Shown one piece after another: positions 1-9,209 of a stretch of 64,000 nt of DNA. The notes beneath the pieces are model-generated. The model worked only from the letters and a program-made list of their open reading frames with translations, ran no database searches and had not been told where the DNA came from. Source of the stretch: Streptococcus infantis (lineage in GTDB: Bacteria; Bacillota; Bacilli; Lactobacillales; Streptococcaceae); assembly GCF_018499575.1 (NCBI RefSeq), contig NZ_JAHDAP010000001.1, forward strand, positions 620,001 through 684,000, read 5' to 3'. The position numbers and the translations under genes are program-made. Within the stretch, counting starts at the first letter, position 1. Each line of letters opens with the position of its first letter.

Positions 1-702
1 CGTCGCCCGACTATTTTTATACTTGGCAGTTTGAGAATCTGCTTCTTGCCAAATTCGACCAGAAAAGGCAATCACCTTTCCTTGATCATTTGAGAGTGGA
101 AAGATAATGCGGTTATGGAAGGTATCAAAGAATTGATTGCTATCAGAAAGATAAAACAGACCTGAATCTAGCATGTCCTTTTCACTATAATCGTCTCGCA
201 AACGTTGATAGAGATACGAACGTTCAGCAGGTGCTAGACCTACCATAAAATGTTTAATGACATCATCAGTCAAGCCACGTTTATAGAGATAGTTTCTCGC
301 CTCTTCACCCATCTTCGTTGTCATGAGGATCGCATGATAAAAGCGTGCAGCCTTGTCATGCATCTCATAGAGGTTTTGATGGGGTGACGTATGTGAGACA
401 GAGTTATTTACTGGAGTTTCAAGGTGCATTCCGAGACGTTCGCCCAAAATCCTTACTGCATCCGCAAAGGTTACTTGTTGATACTCCTCAATAAACTTAA
501 AGACATCTCCAGAACGACCACATCCAAAACAGTGGTAAAATTGCTTGTCTTCAACCACGTTAAAGGAAGGGGTCTTTTCACCATGAAAAGGACAGAGCCC
601 TAAATAGTTCCGTCCAGATTTTTGTAAGGAAATCACTTCTCCTATGATTTCGACAATATTGGTATTGTTTTTGATTTCTTCGATGACTCTCTTGTCAACC
701 AT
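1..702 (-). CDS. dnaG: DNA primase DnaG (5' part, truncated by window edge)
   Basis: DNA primase makes the RNA primers for chromosome replication. The 234 visible codons hold the N-terminal zinc-binding domain, with the pattern C37-x2-H40 and C58-x2-C61, followed by the start of the catalytic core including a GRNYLGLCPFH stretch. The start at 702 is set by an AAATGGAGG ribosome site seven bases upstream. The C-terminal TOPRIM and helicase-binding parts lie beyond base 1. Pneumococcus, as I recall, has the same dnaG and trp-type ABC transporter neighbourhood. Identification is secure; only the length is unknown. Confidence 0.96.
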   Translation of the reverse strand, partial: MVDKRVIEEIKNNTNIVEIIGEVISLQKSGRNYLGLCPFHGEKTPSFNVVEDKQFYHCFGCGRSGDVFKFIEEYQQVTFADAVRILGERLGMHLETPVNNSVSHTSPHQNLYEMHDKAARFYHAILMTTKMGEEARNYLYKRGLTDDVIKHFMVGLAPAERSYLYQRLRDDYSEKDMLDSGLFYLSDSNQFFDTFHNRIIFPLSNDQGKVIAFSGRIWQEADSQTAKYKNSRAT

Positions 703-739
703 AAACAATACCTCCATTTTATCACAGTTTACTTTATAT

Positions 740-768
740 AGTATAGCTTATTTCTGAAAAAAAGTAAA
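740..768 (-). promoter_or_regulatory. Promoter of dnaG
   Basis: On the minus strand a TTTACT -35 (763-768) and a TATACT -10 (740-745) are separated by 17 bases, about 40 bases upstream of the dnaG start codon. The -35 lies in one arm of an imperfect inverted repeat (GTTTACTTT near 727 and AAAGTAAAC near 761). Confidence 0.6.
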
Positions 769-882
769 CCATTTCATACGCTTTACATGAGACTATTTCA
801 TAAGTTTCCAGCTGTCATGAAAAAGTGAATCTTTTGAGCAAACCATTCTAATATTTGAAAGATAAATAGAAAAAATTAAAGA

Positions 883-1314
883 CTATTTCACTTGATCTTC
901 GAGGTTATTTTTCAATATTCTGCTAATATACTGACCATCTTTTCTACTGATGCAAGCCGTTGCAAAAGTCATCGGTGCTATATAAACTTCTCCTCTATAG
1001 GATGGGTCGGTCAATACAGGCATAGAATAATAGGCATTCTTTTTATTTTTAAGGTCAATAAACCATTTACCTCCTAGGTGCTTACGGAAGGTTTCACCGA
1101 TATAAACAGTCAAGTAATCCAACATCTTGCGGTCTGCTATCAAAACATGGTGGTCTTCGTAGTGAGCCAAGATCCAAGCCTCCAAATCATCCAAGGACTG
1201 AATGCTATAGTCTAAATTTAGCCCTTCTTTCTCAGCAAACTCCCTAGTAAAATAGTCCATCTTAAATCCAATTTGAAAAATCCATTCCTGAAAATCTTCT
1301 TGTGTGTATGCCAT
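883..1314 (-). CDS. Hypothetical protein, 143 aa
   Basis: I do not recognise this protein. It is soluble, with no signal peptide or membrane segment, and acidic in its first half. Residues about 65-105 (YIGETFRKHLGGKW, then a Tyr-rich strand ending in PVL) resemble small uncharacterised bacterial proteins that pair a G-E/T-x-L helix with a GGKW strand; some of these are immunity-like, but this is only a resemblance. The ATG is preceded by a strong AAGGGGG site. It sits alone between dnaG and two other lineage-specific genes, in a region that looks like accessory DNA. Confidence 0.7.
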   Translation of the reverse strand: MAYTQEDFQEWIFQIGFKMDYFTREFAEKEGLNLDYSIQSLDDLEAWILAHYEDHHVLIADRKMLDYLTVYIGETFRKHLGGKWFIDLKNKKNAYYSMPVLTDPSYRGEVYIAPMTFATACISRKDGQYISRILKNNLEDQVK

Positions 1315-1716
1315 TGTTCTACCCCCTTAAATAATCTGTATCTAATTCTAGATGGTCTTTTCTTTAAAGTTACATTTTATCTAATTATAAATCACTTGTA
1401 TGTCAATCTCAATCCTTAAATCTTAGATTATCTTGTTTTTATGTAAAAATTTCCTTTAATCGTTTTCGTAATAACTTATTTTGAAGCTGAGCTATGAGTA
1501 GACAGTTCTTGTCGTTGAACGCAAGCTGTATGGTAGACATAGTCTAGTTTTTCTGATTTCTTCTAGTTTGGTCAAAATGAAGTTGTGACCGCATTATATC
1601 TTGTTCATTTTATAATTAAAATTGCATTATACCCACTATTCTACTAGTACTTATAGGATTAACCTTGACATGGTTACAATTCCTAGGTTTAATTTTTCAC
1701 TTTATTTCTGACTATA
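1315..1716. other. Intergenic region with no recognisable gene
   Basis: About 400 AT-rich bases. I see no ORF with a ribosome site, no clear rho-independent terminator and no copy of a known streptococcal repeat (BOX, RUP, SPRITE). A heptamer GTAGACA occurs twice (near 1498 and 1533), too little to define an element. It may be the decayed remnant of accessory genes. Confidence 0.5.
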
Positions 1717-2187
1717 TTATTTATACTCCACTTCCATTTTAAAAACTATTAATTTATTTGATAAATTTTTTACTTTAATATTAAAATCTATTTTGGAGTT
1801 AAACGTAAAAAGAAAAGTTTGAGATGTATCCATAATAATACCTTCGTGATCGACACCAATGCCATTATGAGGATTCTCTAACACAACGATTTTTGTTGTT
1901 TCTGTTTCCGAATCGTATTTCCAGTGTTCAACCTGACTTTTCTCAATATTATAATGTATACTATTATCATAGTCAGACCAACTCCTCCCGTATGATAACT
2001 TTACCTTACTATCTGTACTTAGACGAGTTAATTGAATATCCGTATAAGAATCTAAGCTTATTGAATTCCCCTTAATTACTATATATTTTTCAGAGTTTGG
2101 CAATAAAATATGATATCCTCTTGTTAATTCCTTAATAATCATGACTATTACTATTATTATCAATAAAAGAATACATTTTTTTCTCAT
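1717..2187 (-). CDS. Hypothetical membrane-anchored protein
   Basis: A 156-residue protein with a very short basic N-terminus, one hydrophobic segment (about residues 5-18, Ile/Leu/Val rich) and a polar C-terminal domain predicted outside the membrane. I do not recognise the family. I chose the ATG at 2187 because an AGAGGA site lies nine bases upstream; a longer reading would need a TTG at 2214. Together with the next gene (same strand, 61 bp upstream) it may form a small operon. The single N-terminal anchor plus exported domain is the layout of many streptococcal immunity-type proteins, but no function is assigned. Confidence 0.7.
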   Translation of the reverse strand: MRKKCILLLIIIVIVMIIKELTRGYHILLPNSEKYIVIKGNSISLDSYTDIQLTRLSTDSKVKLSYGRSWSDYDNSIHYNIEKSQVEHWKYDSETETTKIVVLENPHNGIGVDHEGIIMDTSQTFLFTFNSKIDFNIKVKNLSNKLIVFKMEVEYK

Positions 2188-2248
2188 TCGTTTTTTTCCT
2201 CTATCTGGCTTCAAATTATCTAGTCTTTAAAAAATCTATTTAATTCAA

Positions 2249-2974
2249 TTAAGAAAAACTTAGTGGCACAATCTCTACATCCCCAAGATTGTCAACTGAG
2301 TAACGTTGACTACCATTTTTAAACCAGCGTTTTAGAACGACATCATAGAGCATGAAGTGGGATTTTTCGTTAATCCAAGCTTCATCAATCCCATGAGGTT
2401 TTAAATACTCTAGTACTTCGTTTGGATTTGTTAGGTAAAAATTAGGTATCGAATCCCCTGTTTTTGACTGACGTGATAATTCTTTATATGCCTCCAAATC
2501 TAGTTTTCCCTTATCCTTATTTCTTATATTATATCCAGCTAAGGAGTACGCTACCGACCATTTAGAATCTGAGATTTCGACTGATTGGTTGAGTTTCTTA
2601 TAATTGTAGTCATATTTTATATAAAGATATCTCCCATCAGGTAATAGTTGCTGGTATTCAATAATAAAAGTTTCTTCAAAACCCACAATCACTTCTAAAC
2701 TTTCATTTTCAGACAATCCTGCATCAAGTCCTATGGGAATTATCCAGTCTGGATCTCTAAACGATTGACTCCCGTCAACGGCTTTACTAAAATCAGCGAG
2801 GCCAGGTAAGATACCACTATGGGTTTCTGCATAGTTCATCTCTAGAAAAACATTACTTAAAGATTCATATACTTCTTTATAATAATTCTTTTGATAGACA
2901 CGATATAGACCAAACAAAGTTAGAAAAACTAATACAGTTATGACTAGAATTTTTAAAATTTTTTTCATTGACAT
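2249..2974 (-). CDS. TipC-like putative immunity protein
   Basis: A 241-residue protein with an N-terminal membrane segment (residues about 7-24) and an exported domain. The order of short motifs (N-V-F-L-E-M, then L-P-G-L, F-I-I-E-Y, a Tyr-rich I-K-Y-D-Y-N-Y strand, an L-Y-D-V-V-L-x-R-W helix and a final N-L-G-D-V-E-I) matches what I remember of streptococcal TipC-family proteins, which protect against the lipid II-degrading LXG toxin TelC of type VII secretion. No toxin gene, chaperone or secretion gene is visible nearby, so it would be an orphan. The family call is from memory and tentative; that it is a real membrane-anchored protein is clear. Confidence 0.55.
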   Translation of the reverse strand: MSMKKILKILVITVLVFLTLFGLYRVYQKNYYKEVYESLSNVFLEMNYAETHSGILPGLADFSKAVDGSQSFRDPDWIIPIGLDAGLSENESLEVIVGFEETFIIEYQQLLPDGRYLYIKYDYNYKKLNQSVEISDSKWSVAYSLAGYNIRNKDKGKLDLEAYKELSRQSKTGDSIPNFYLTNPNEVLEYLKPHGIDEAWINEKSHFMLYDVVLKRWFKNGSQRYSVDNLGDVEIVPLSFS

Positions 2975-3174
2975 TTTTCCTTACCTAGAACTTATATACT
3001 CTTTGCTGTCAAAATATATTTTTAACGTCTTATTTTAAAGACGAAATAACATTCAGACGATACAATCTTTTTAGAAATTTTATTTCTCTAGGTACCATTT
3101 CCTTAGAATCATTATACTATAAAATCTTAGACGGTGACAATAAGACTAGTTTTTGACAACCCCCCTTTAACACA

Positions 3175-3211
3175 AAAAAACTAGAAGTAGAAATCCTACT
3201 TCTAAGTTTTT
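3175..3211 (-). terminator. Terminator of the trpXYZ operon
   Basis: Inverted repeat CTAGAAGTAG / CTACTTCTAAG with A-rich and T-rich flanks, just after the stop of the ATP-binding gene; read on the minus strand it ends in a T run. Confidence 0.8.
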
Positions 3212-3235
3212 AATGATACATGTTTTAAAAATTAT

Positions 3236-3994
3236 CTATTCAAACAACTGATAGTAATCTGAAATCTTCATCTTGGCTTTTTCTTCCTTGTTCAAATCTT
3301 GGATGATACGCCCATCTTTCATAACAATGAGACGATTTCCATACTTAAGAGCGTCTTCCATATGGTGAGTAATCATCAAAGCTGTTAGATGGTCCTTGCT
3401 GACAAAGTCATCTGTCAATTCCATCAAGGCCACACTTGTTTTAGGGTCAAGGGCTGCCGTATGTTCATCCAATAAAAGGAGTTCTGGACGTTTTAGTGTT
3501 GCCATTAAGAGACTTAAAGCCTGTCTTTGTCCACCTGATAAAAATTCAATCGGTGTATCCAAATGCTTCTCTAGACCATTGCCAACCTTCTCAATGGTTG
3601 CTTGAAATTCTTCTTTATAGGCTGAAAGTTTTCTTGGAAATAAACCACGTTTTTCTCCACGAAACTTAGCAATCAAAAGGTTTTCTGCGACTGTCATACG
3701 TGGAGCAGTCCCCATCTTAGGATCTTGAAAAACTCGAGAAAGATACTTGGCACGCTTTTCAGGGCTAAAATGAGTTACATCCTCGCCCATGATGCGAATG
3801 CTACCACTTGTCAAAGGTAGAGTTCCCGCAATGCTGTTAAAGAGGGTTGACTTCCCTGCTCCATTTCCACCCAATATCGTGATAAAGTCATGTTCATAAA
3901 TTTCAAGTGAAACATCGTTTAGGATAATTTTTTCCTCGTCGAAGCCATTTTTCACAATTTTTGTGGCATTTTTTAATTCTACAATTGCTGTCAT
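3236..3994 (-). CDS. trpZ: ABC transporter ATP-binding protein (tryptophan-type, TrpZ)
   Basis: The 252-residue cytoplasmic ATPase powers import of a small molecule through the neighbouring permease. Visible motifs are Walker A GGNGAGKS, Q-loop FQDP, signature LSGGQRQ and Walker B LLLLDEHTAALD, where His stands in the usual DEPT position. The start overlaps the permease stop by 4 bp, so the pair is translationally coupled. The operon sits behind a T-box with a Trp (UGG) specifier, which agrees with the streptococcal TrpXYZ tryptophan transporter assignment known from comparative genomics. Substrate is inferred from the leader, not from the protein. Confidence 0.88.
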   Translation of the reverse strand: MTAIVELKNATKIVKNGFDEEKIILNDVSLEIYEHDFITILGGNGAGKSTLFNSIAGTLPLTSGSIRIMGEDVTHFSPEKRAKYLSRVFQDPKMGTAPRMTVAENLLIAKFRGEKRGLFPRKLSAYKEEFQATIEKVGNGLEKHLDTPIEFLSGGQRQALSLLMATLKRPELLLLDEHTAALDPKTSVALMELTDDFVSKDHLTALMITHHMEDALKYGNRLIVMKDGRIIQDLNKEEKAKMKISDYYQLFE

Positions 3995-4857
3995 TTGCTT
4001 AATTTGACTCCTTTCAAGTATTTATCCTTAAGGGTTGGAATTACCAAGCAAGTTGCCAGGATAAGAGCACTGTACAAACGGAGGTAGCTAGTGTTAAAGC
4101 CGAGAGCAATAACCCCCCATACCAAGAATTGATAACTGATGGAACCAACAACAATAGTAACCAAACGCTCTGCTAGGGTAAGGCTTTTGAAGAGGACTTC
4201 ACCAATAATCAAGCTGGCAAGACCAACTACGATAACCCCGATACCACGAGAGACATCTGCATAGCCTTCTTGTTGAGCGATAAGGGCACCTGCGAGGGCA
4301 ATAACACCGTTTGATAAAACCAGACCCATAAGCTCCATACGTCCTGTATTTATACCAAAACTACGAGCCATATCTGGATTATCTCCTGTCGCGATATAAG
4401 CTTGTCCCAATTTAGTATCTAGGAAGAAAAGCATAAGAAGGATAACCAAAGTCACAAAAATCAAACCTGTCAGTAATTGATTAATCTCAGATGAAAAAGG
4501 AAGAACGTCTTGGATTTGCTTGGTATTTAAAAGCCCAAGGTTTGCTCGTCCCATAATCATGAGCATGATAGAATGACAAGAAGTCATGACTAAAATTCCT
4601 GATAAAAGGGTAGGAATCTTCCCTTTCGTATAAAGAAGGCCCGCTGCTAAACCAGCAAGACAACCCGCTCCTACAGCTGCTAAAGTCGCAAGAAAAGGAT
4701 TAACCCCTTGGGTAATGAGAGTAACTGCAACTGCTCCTCCCAAAGGGAAGGAACCTTCAGTTGTCATATCTGGAAAGTTCAGGATTCGAAAGGTCATAAA
4801 GATTCCCAAACCTAGAATAGCCCAGACCAATCCCTGTGAAATAATAGATATTAGCAT
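3991..4857 (-). CDS. trpY: ABC transporter permease (tryptophan-type, TrpY)
   Basis: A 288-residue membrane protein with eight or nine hydrophobic segments. Its sequence is of the branched-chain-type permease family (LivH-like), for example the GITEGSFPLGGA-like segment near residue 35 and the ARSFGINTGRMELMG cytoplasmic loop near residue 165, where the ATPase docks. It would form the membrane channel for the substrate delivered by the neighbouring binding protein. It overlaps trpZ by 4 bp and starts 61 bp after trpX. Regulated with trpX by the upstream T-box. Confidence 0.88.
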   Translation of the reverse strand: MLISIISQGLVWAILGLGIFMTFRILNFPDMTTEGSFPLGGAVAVTLITQGVNPFLATLAAVGAGCLAGLAAGLLYTKGKIPTLLSGILVMTSCHSIMLMIMGRANLGLLNTKQIQDVLPFSSEINQLLTGLIFVTLVILLMLFFLDTKLGQAYIATGDNPDMARSFGINTGRMELMGLVLSNGVIALAGALIAQQEGYADVSRGIGVIVVGLASLIIGEVLFKSLTLAERLVTIVVGSISYQFLVWGVIALGFNTSYLRLYSALILATCLVIPTLKDKYLKGVKLSK

Positions 4858-4918
4858 GTTTGATTCATTTCCTTTATTCTAAAAATTGGAGGAGATGTCT
4901 CCAACTCCTCCTTTATTC

Positions 4919-5917
4919 TTATTCGATTACTTGACCAGCTTCTTTGATAACTGATTCAGGAATAGTAATTCCAAGTTCTTGAGCAACTTTCTTGTTGATC
5001 ACTGATTTACCAGTTGAGAAGACATTGACTGGTGTATCTGCAGGTTTTTCACCCTTCAAGACTTTGGCAATCATTTTACCAGTAGCAACACCAAGATCAT
5101 GTTGGTCCACAACGACTGATGCCAAACCTCCAGCTTCTACCATGGCAGTCGCACTTGGGTAGATTGGTTTTTTAGCTGTTTGGTTACTTGATACTACAGT
5201 TGAAAATGCAGATGCGATTGTGTTATCAATTGGAACCCAGATTGCATCAACTTTACCAGTCATAACGTTCACTGTTGAAGCAATTTCGTTCGTTGAAGGT
5301 ACTGCAAAAGTTTCTACCTTCAAACCAGCTTTTTCAGCGTAAGCTTTGAACTCTTCAACTTGTGATTTAGAGTTATCTTCGCTGCTTGAGTAAAGAGCTC
5401 CAACTGTCTTGACATCAGGTGTCAAAGCCTTAATTAATGCTACTTGTTGTTCAGCAGGGTTATGGTCGGATACACCTGTAATGTTTCCACCTGGTTTTTC
5501 CAAGTTTTGTACAAGGTTAGCTCCAACTGGGTCTGTAATAGCTGCCATGATAACAGGAAGGTCTTTTGTTGCACTTGCTAGACCCTGAGCTGCAGGTGTC
5601 GCAATTCCGACAACAACATCATTTCCATTTGACACCAATTGTTTACTCATTGTGGCAACCTTACTTTGGTCACCTTCTGAATTCATAAAGTCGATTTTAA
5701 CTTGGTCGCCTTTATAGCCTTCTTCAGCAAGTCCATCTTGGATACCTTGGTAAATCAAGTCAAGCGATGGGTGACTGACGAACTGTAGAACACCAACTTT
5801 AGCAGTTTTGTTAGCTGTTTCGGTTTTAGTATCTTGTTTCGTTAAGTTAGAGTAGACCAAGCTTCCTCCAACTACAAGTGCTAGTGCTGCAATAATACCA
5901 ATTAAACGTTTATTCAT
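4919..5917 (-). CDS. trpX: ABC transporter substrate-binding protein (tryptophan-type, TrpX)
   Basis: A 332-residue extracellular binding protein of the ABC_sub_bind family: an N-terminal membrane segment (residues 3-25) followed by two Rossmann-like lobes, with family motifs VGIATPAAQ, MAAITDPVGA and GVSDHNP. There is no lipobox and no cysteine in the protein, so it is probably held by an uncleaved N-terminal helix instead of a lipid. First gene of the operon, with an AGGAG site and the T-box leader directly upstream. Tryptophan specificity is inferred from the UGG specifier of that leader. Confidence 0.88.
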   Translation of the reverse strand: MNKRLIGIIAALALVVGGSLVYSNLTKQDTKTETANKTAKVGVLQFVSHPSLDLIYQGIQDGLAEEGYKGDQVKIDFMNSEGDQSKVATMSKQLVSNGNDVVVGIATPAAQGLASATKDLPVIMAAITDPVGANLVQNLEKPGGNITGVSDHNPAEQQVALIKALTPDVKTVGALYSSSEDNSKSQVEEFKAYAEKAGLKVETFAVPSTNEIASTVNVMTGKVDAIWVPIDNTIASAFSTVVSSNQTAKKPIYPSATAMVEAGGLASVVVDQHDLGVATGKMIAKVLKGEKPADTPVNVFSTGKSVINKKVAQELGITIPESVIKEAGQVIE

Positions 5918-6024
5918 ATCTATTTCTCCTTATTTCACTTAAACTTAGTAATGTTCATTACACTTTCAATATAACTTTACCAAGCGTCGCCATCGTTTGA
6001 TTTCCATCATTTTTTCCTCCCCAT

Positions 6025-6263
6025 AGAAAAAGTCCTCACACAAAAAACTTGTGTGAGGACGTCGATGCGCGGTGCCACCTCAATTATAGGAACTATTCCT
6101 ATCTCTCTTACTCGCTTCACGAGTTGCACTATAAGGTGTGCTCACCGAATTCTTATGATTTCAAATTCTTCATAACATTCAGCCCAATTTTCATCATCTT
6201 CATCTATCTGTTTTCACCAACCACAGACTCGCTAAAAAAATTCGATGATTACTTTCTGAATGC
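6025..6263 (-). ncRNA. T-box leader, tryptophan (UGG) specifier
   Basis: Read on the minus strand, the stem I base is GCATTCAG (6256-6263) paired with CTGAATGT (6175-6182). An AGTA and a GAA motif mark the specifier loop, and UGG at 6186-6184 followed by a purine is the specifier codon. The conserved T-box sequence GGTGGCACCGCG is at 6068-6079 and a strong terminator hairpin (GTCCTCACAC / GTGTGAGGAC plus T run) at 6028-6060. Binding of uncharged tRNA-Trp would stabilise the antiterminator and switch on trpXYZ. Confidence 0.92.
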
Positions 6264-6267
6264 TTAA

Positions 6268-6295
6268 ATTATATCATTTTACTAAAACTTGTCAA
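6268..6295 (-). promoter_or_regulatory. Promoter of the trpXYZ T-box operon
   Basis: TTGACA (6290-6295) and TATAAT (6268-6273) on the minus strand with a 16-base spacer, immediately upstream of T-box stem I. Both hexamers are consensus. Confidence 0.85.
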
Positions 6296-6361
6296 GGGTT
6301 TTCATGAATTATTTATAGAATTTATGAAAATTACTACGGTTTTTGGTAAAAATAGCTTGTA

Positions 6362-9187
6362 TTAACCAGAATTACGCAATCCTGTAGCAATTCCGTTAAT
6401 AGTCGTATGAATTAATCTTTCTTCTTGAGAAGATAGTTCGCCACGACGTTGGCGCTTGATCAACTCCAACTGAATATAGTTCAGGATGTTGAAATAAGGC
6501 ATGCGATAGTTCAGACTATCTTTCAAATAGGTATTTTCTGCCAAAAGCTCCTCATGACCTTCAATAGCCAAGATAACGTTCTTGGTCAATTGCCATTCAT
6601 CTAGGATGGTGTAGTAAATCGCCTGCACTTCTTCGCTTTCGCAAAGTTTAGCGTACTCAAAAGCAATATTCATATTTGATTTTGACAAAACCATATCCAC
6701 GTTGGAAAGAAGCGACTGGAAGAACGGCCAGTTCTGATACATTTCTCTAAGTGTTTCAATATTTTTAGGATCTTGATCGATAAATTCCTTGAAACTTGAA
6801 CCAACACCATACCATCCTGGGAACATCACACGGCTTTGTGACCATGAGAATACCCAAGGAATCGCACGTAAACCACTGATTTCAGTAATTGTTTTACGGG
6901 CTGCGGGACGAGAACCGATATTGAAACTTGAAATAGCTTTAATTGGACTAGATTCAAAGAAATAATCATAGAAAAGCTCATTTCCAAATACGAGTTCACG
7001 GTAAATATCGTAACTACGTTCTACAACTTGGTCCATGATAGCTTCATAACGGTTTGAAGTATTGGTATCACTCTTTTTCTTGGTGATCATACGGTTGATA
7101 GCTGCAGATACCAACATTTCAAGATTATAGTAGGCTGCATCCTTGTTTCCGTATTTGTTCCCGATAACCTCACCTTGTTCAGTCAAGCGGATGCGATCCT
7201 TGATAGACTTAAGCGGTTGCGATGCAATGGCATCATAGGTAGGGCCACCTCCACGACCAACAGTACCACCACGACCGTGGAAGAAGGTTACTTTGACACC
7301 GAACTCGTCACCGATAGCGGTCAATTGTTTTTGAGCCTTATAGAGTGTCCAACAAGATGAGAGGTATCCTCCATCCTTGTTACTATCAGAATAGCCAAGC
7401 ATAATTTCTTGGTAGTTGTTTTTAGAATCAATCCACTTCTTAGCAAGTGGTAGAGAGAAATACTTTCTCATTGTTTCTTCAGAATGATCCAAGTCCTCAA
7501 TCGTCTCAAAGAGTGGAACGATTTGGACACGCGCTTTTTCATTATCAACCAGTCCAACTTCTTTCAGCATAATGGCCAATTCTAGCATATCTGATACGCT
7601 AGTCGCATGAGAGATAATCGTTTGACGAATGACATCTTCTCCCAAACGATCTTTTAATTCACGGGCCGTTTTGAAAATAGCTAATTCTTTATCAAGTAGT
7701 TCAGACTTTTCAGCGTGAGTCGCAGACAAGATCCGAGGGTCCTCTAACAATTCGTGTAAAAGCAACTCACATTTTTCATCTTCTGATAAATCACTATAGT
7801 GATCATTAATTCCAGCAGATGCTAACAATTCAGCAACACAGGCTTCATGAACACTTGAGTCTTGGCGCATATCGATAGATGCCAAGAAGAAACCAAAGAC
7901 TTCAACAGCCTCCAAAAGCTCTGCAAAATCCCCAGTAAGCAAGGCTTCTGCCTTATTTTCAAGCAATGAATCTTTAATGATAGCTAAGTCTTGTTTAAAT
8001 TCTTCAATTGTTTCGTAGTAAGGAGGTCGATCTTCAGCCAATTCTTGAATAGCTCCTGAGAGACGATTACTGATGTAGTCAGTAACCACTCCTTGTTGAT
8101 GTCCTTGAGTTCCAAAGAGTCGTTCAATATGATGACGTTCATCAGCCGATGAACCAATAAGAGCCCACTCATTTAGATTCAAAAGCGTTTGAATTAATTT
8201 TGATTGAATAAAGTGAAAAGCTCGACGATAAGGTTCTTTCTCGCGGAAAACAGAAGTATCTTGAGATTGAGCTGCCATTTCTTCAACAGCCTTACTTGTC
8301 TTAGATAAATTAGTAGAAAGAGAGAAGGTACGGTAAAGACTAGAAATCTTACTGATGTAGTAGTTTAAGATCACTTCACTTTGAATGGTAGCAGAACGCA
8401 TGAGTGTCTCAGCAGTTACAAATGGATTGCCATCACGGTCTCCACCAATCCACATTCCCATGGTGATAGGTTTTGCTTGTTTTAGGTCAATTCCCTGCTC
8501 TTTTGCAAGACGCTTATACTCTAACATTAGATTTGGTACAGCTTGTAGGAAAGAACTATTGTAATATTCCATCACGTTTGTGATTTCATTCGTTACTTTT
8601 AGTTTCTTCTCACGAATCATATCCGTCTGCATGATAATCTCAATGTAGCGACGAAGATCATTGTGCCATTTTTCTTTGTTAATAAGGCCCATTCTCACAT
8701 CACGGTATTTACGCAAGAGAGTATGGATATGATTGGTCAAATCCAGCATACTCTTACGTTGAACCTGAGTTGGATGGGCTGTTAATACTGGCACCACGTT
8801 CAGATGTTCAAGAATTTCAGCAGCATTTTCTTTTTCAGCAACCATTTCAATGGTTGTTGACAATTTACCAAGATAATCTTGGTCGATATTGTTTAGATGG
8901 TTAATCTCGTATGCCAGGTCAACGTCTTCAGAAATGTTAATCAAAAGTGGCAAGATAGAGAAATATCTAGAGATATAGACCATTTCATCATTAGTAAGGC
9001 TTGTAACTACTTTATCAAGACCTTGATAGTCTAATTTTGATGACAACTCCTTTAACTGAATGATCTTGTCAAAGGTCTCAGAAGGAAGCATATTTTTCGT
9101 AATATCTTCAAGTAAATCTGTCAAGATTTGAACTTCTTCCTGTACGACAGTTTTGTTCCTATTATTTTCTAGTTTTTGAAGAGACAT
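6362..9187 (-). CDS. ppc: Phosphoenolpyruvate carboxylase
   Basis: Carboxylates phosphoenolpyruvate to oxaloacetate, supplying C4 units for aspartate in an organism without a full TCA cycle. The 941-residue protein carries the family signatures VLTAHPTQ (catalytic His), [10 protein letters not shown], the glycine-rich [14 protein letters not shown] loop and the C-terminal RNSG end. The ATG at 9187 (MSLQKLEN) has an AAGGAG site and matches the pneumococcal protein start; a longer in-frame reading to 9265 would overlap ftsW. It lies 22 bp after ftsW and is probably co-transcribed with it. Confidence 0.97.
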   Translation of the reverse strand: MSLQKLENNRNKTVVQEEVQILTDLLEDITKNMLPSETFDKIIQLKELSSKLDYQGLDKVVTSLTNDEMVYISRYFSILPLLINISEDVDLAYEINHLNNIDQDYLGKLSTTIEMVAEKENAAEILEHLNVVPVLTAHPTQVQRKSMLDLTNHIHTLLRKYRDVRMGLINKEKWHNDLRRYIEIIMQTDMIREKKLKVTNEITNVMEYYNSSFLQAVPNLMLEYKRLAKEQGIDLKQAKPITMGMWIGGDRDGNPFVTAETLMRSATIQSEVILNYYISKISSLYRTFSLSTNLSKTSKAVEEMAAQSQDTSVFREKEPYRRAFHFIQSKLIQTLLNLNEWALIGSSADERHHIERLFGTQGHQQGVVTDYISNRLSGAIQELAEDRPPYYETIEEFKQDLAIIKDSLLENKAEALLTGDFAELLEAVEVFGFFLASIDMRQDSSVHEACVAELLASAGINDHYSDLSEDEKCELLLHELLEDPRILSATHAEKSELLDKELAIFKTARELKDRLGEDVIRQTIISHATSVSDMLELAIMLKEVGLVDNEKARVQIVPLFETIEDLDHSEETMRKYFSLPLAKKWIDSKNNYQEIMLGYSDSNKDGGYLSSCWTLYKAQKQLTAIGDEFGVKVTFFHGRGGTVGRGGGPTYDAIASQPLKSIKDRIRLTEQGEVIGNKYGNKDAAYYNLEMLVSAAINRMITKKKSDTNTSNRYEAIMDQVVERSYDIYRELVFGNELFYDYFFESSPIKAISSFNIGSRPAARKTITEISGLRAIPWVFSWSQSRVMFPGWYGVGSSFKEFIDQDPKNIETLREMYQNWPFFQSLLSNVDMVLSKSNMNIAFEYAKLCESEEVQAIYYTILDEWQLTKNVILAIEGHEELLAENTYLKDSLNYRMPYFNILNYIQLELIKRQRRGELSSQEERLIHTTINGIATGLRNSG

Positions 9188-9209
9188 ATTTTTCTCCTTA
9201 TCACTTTTC

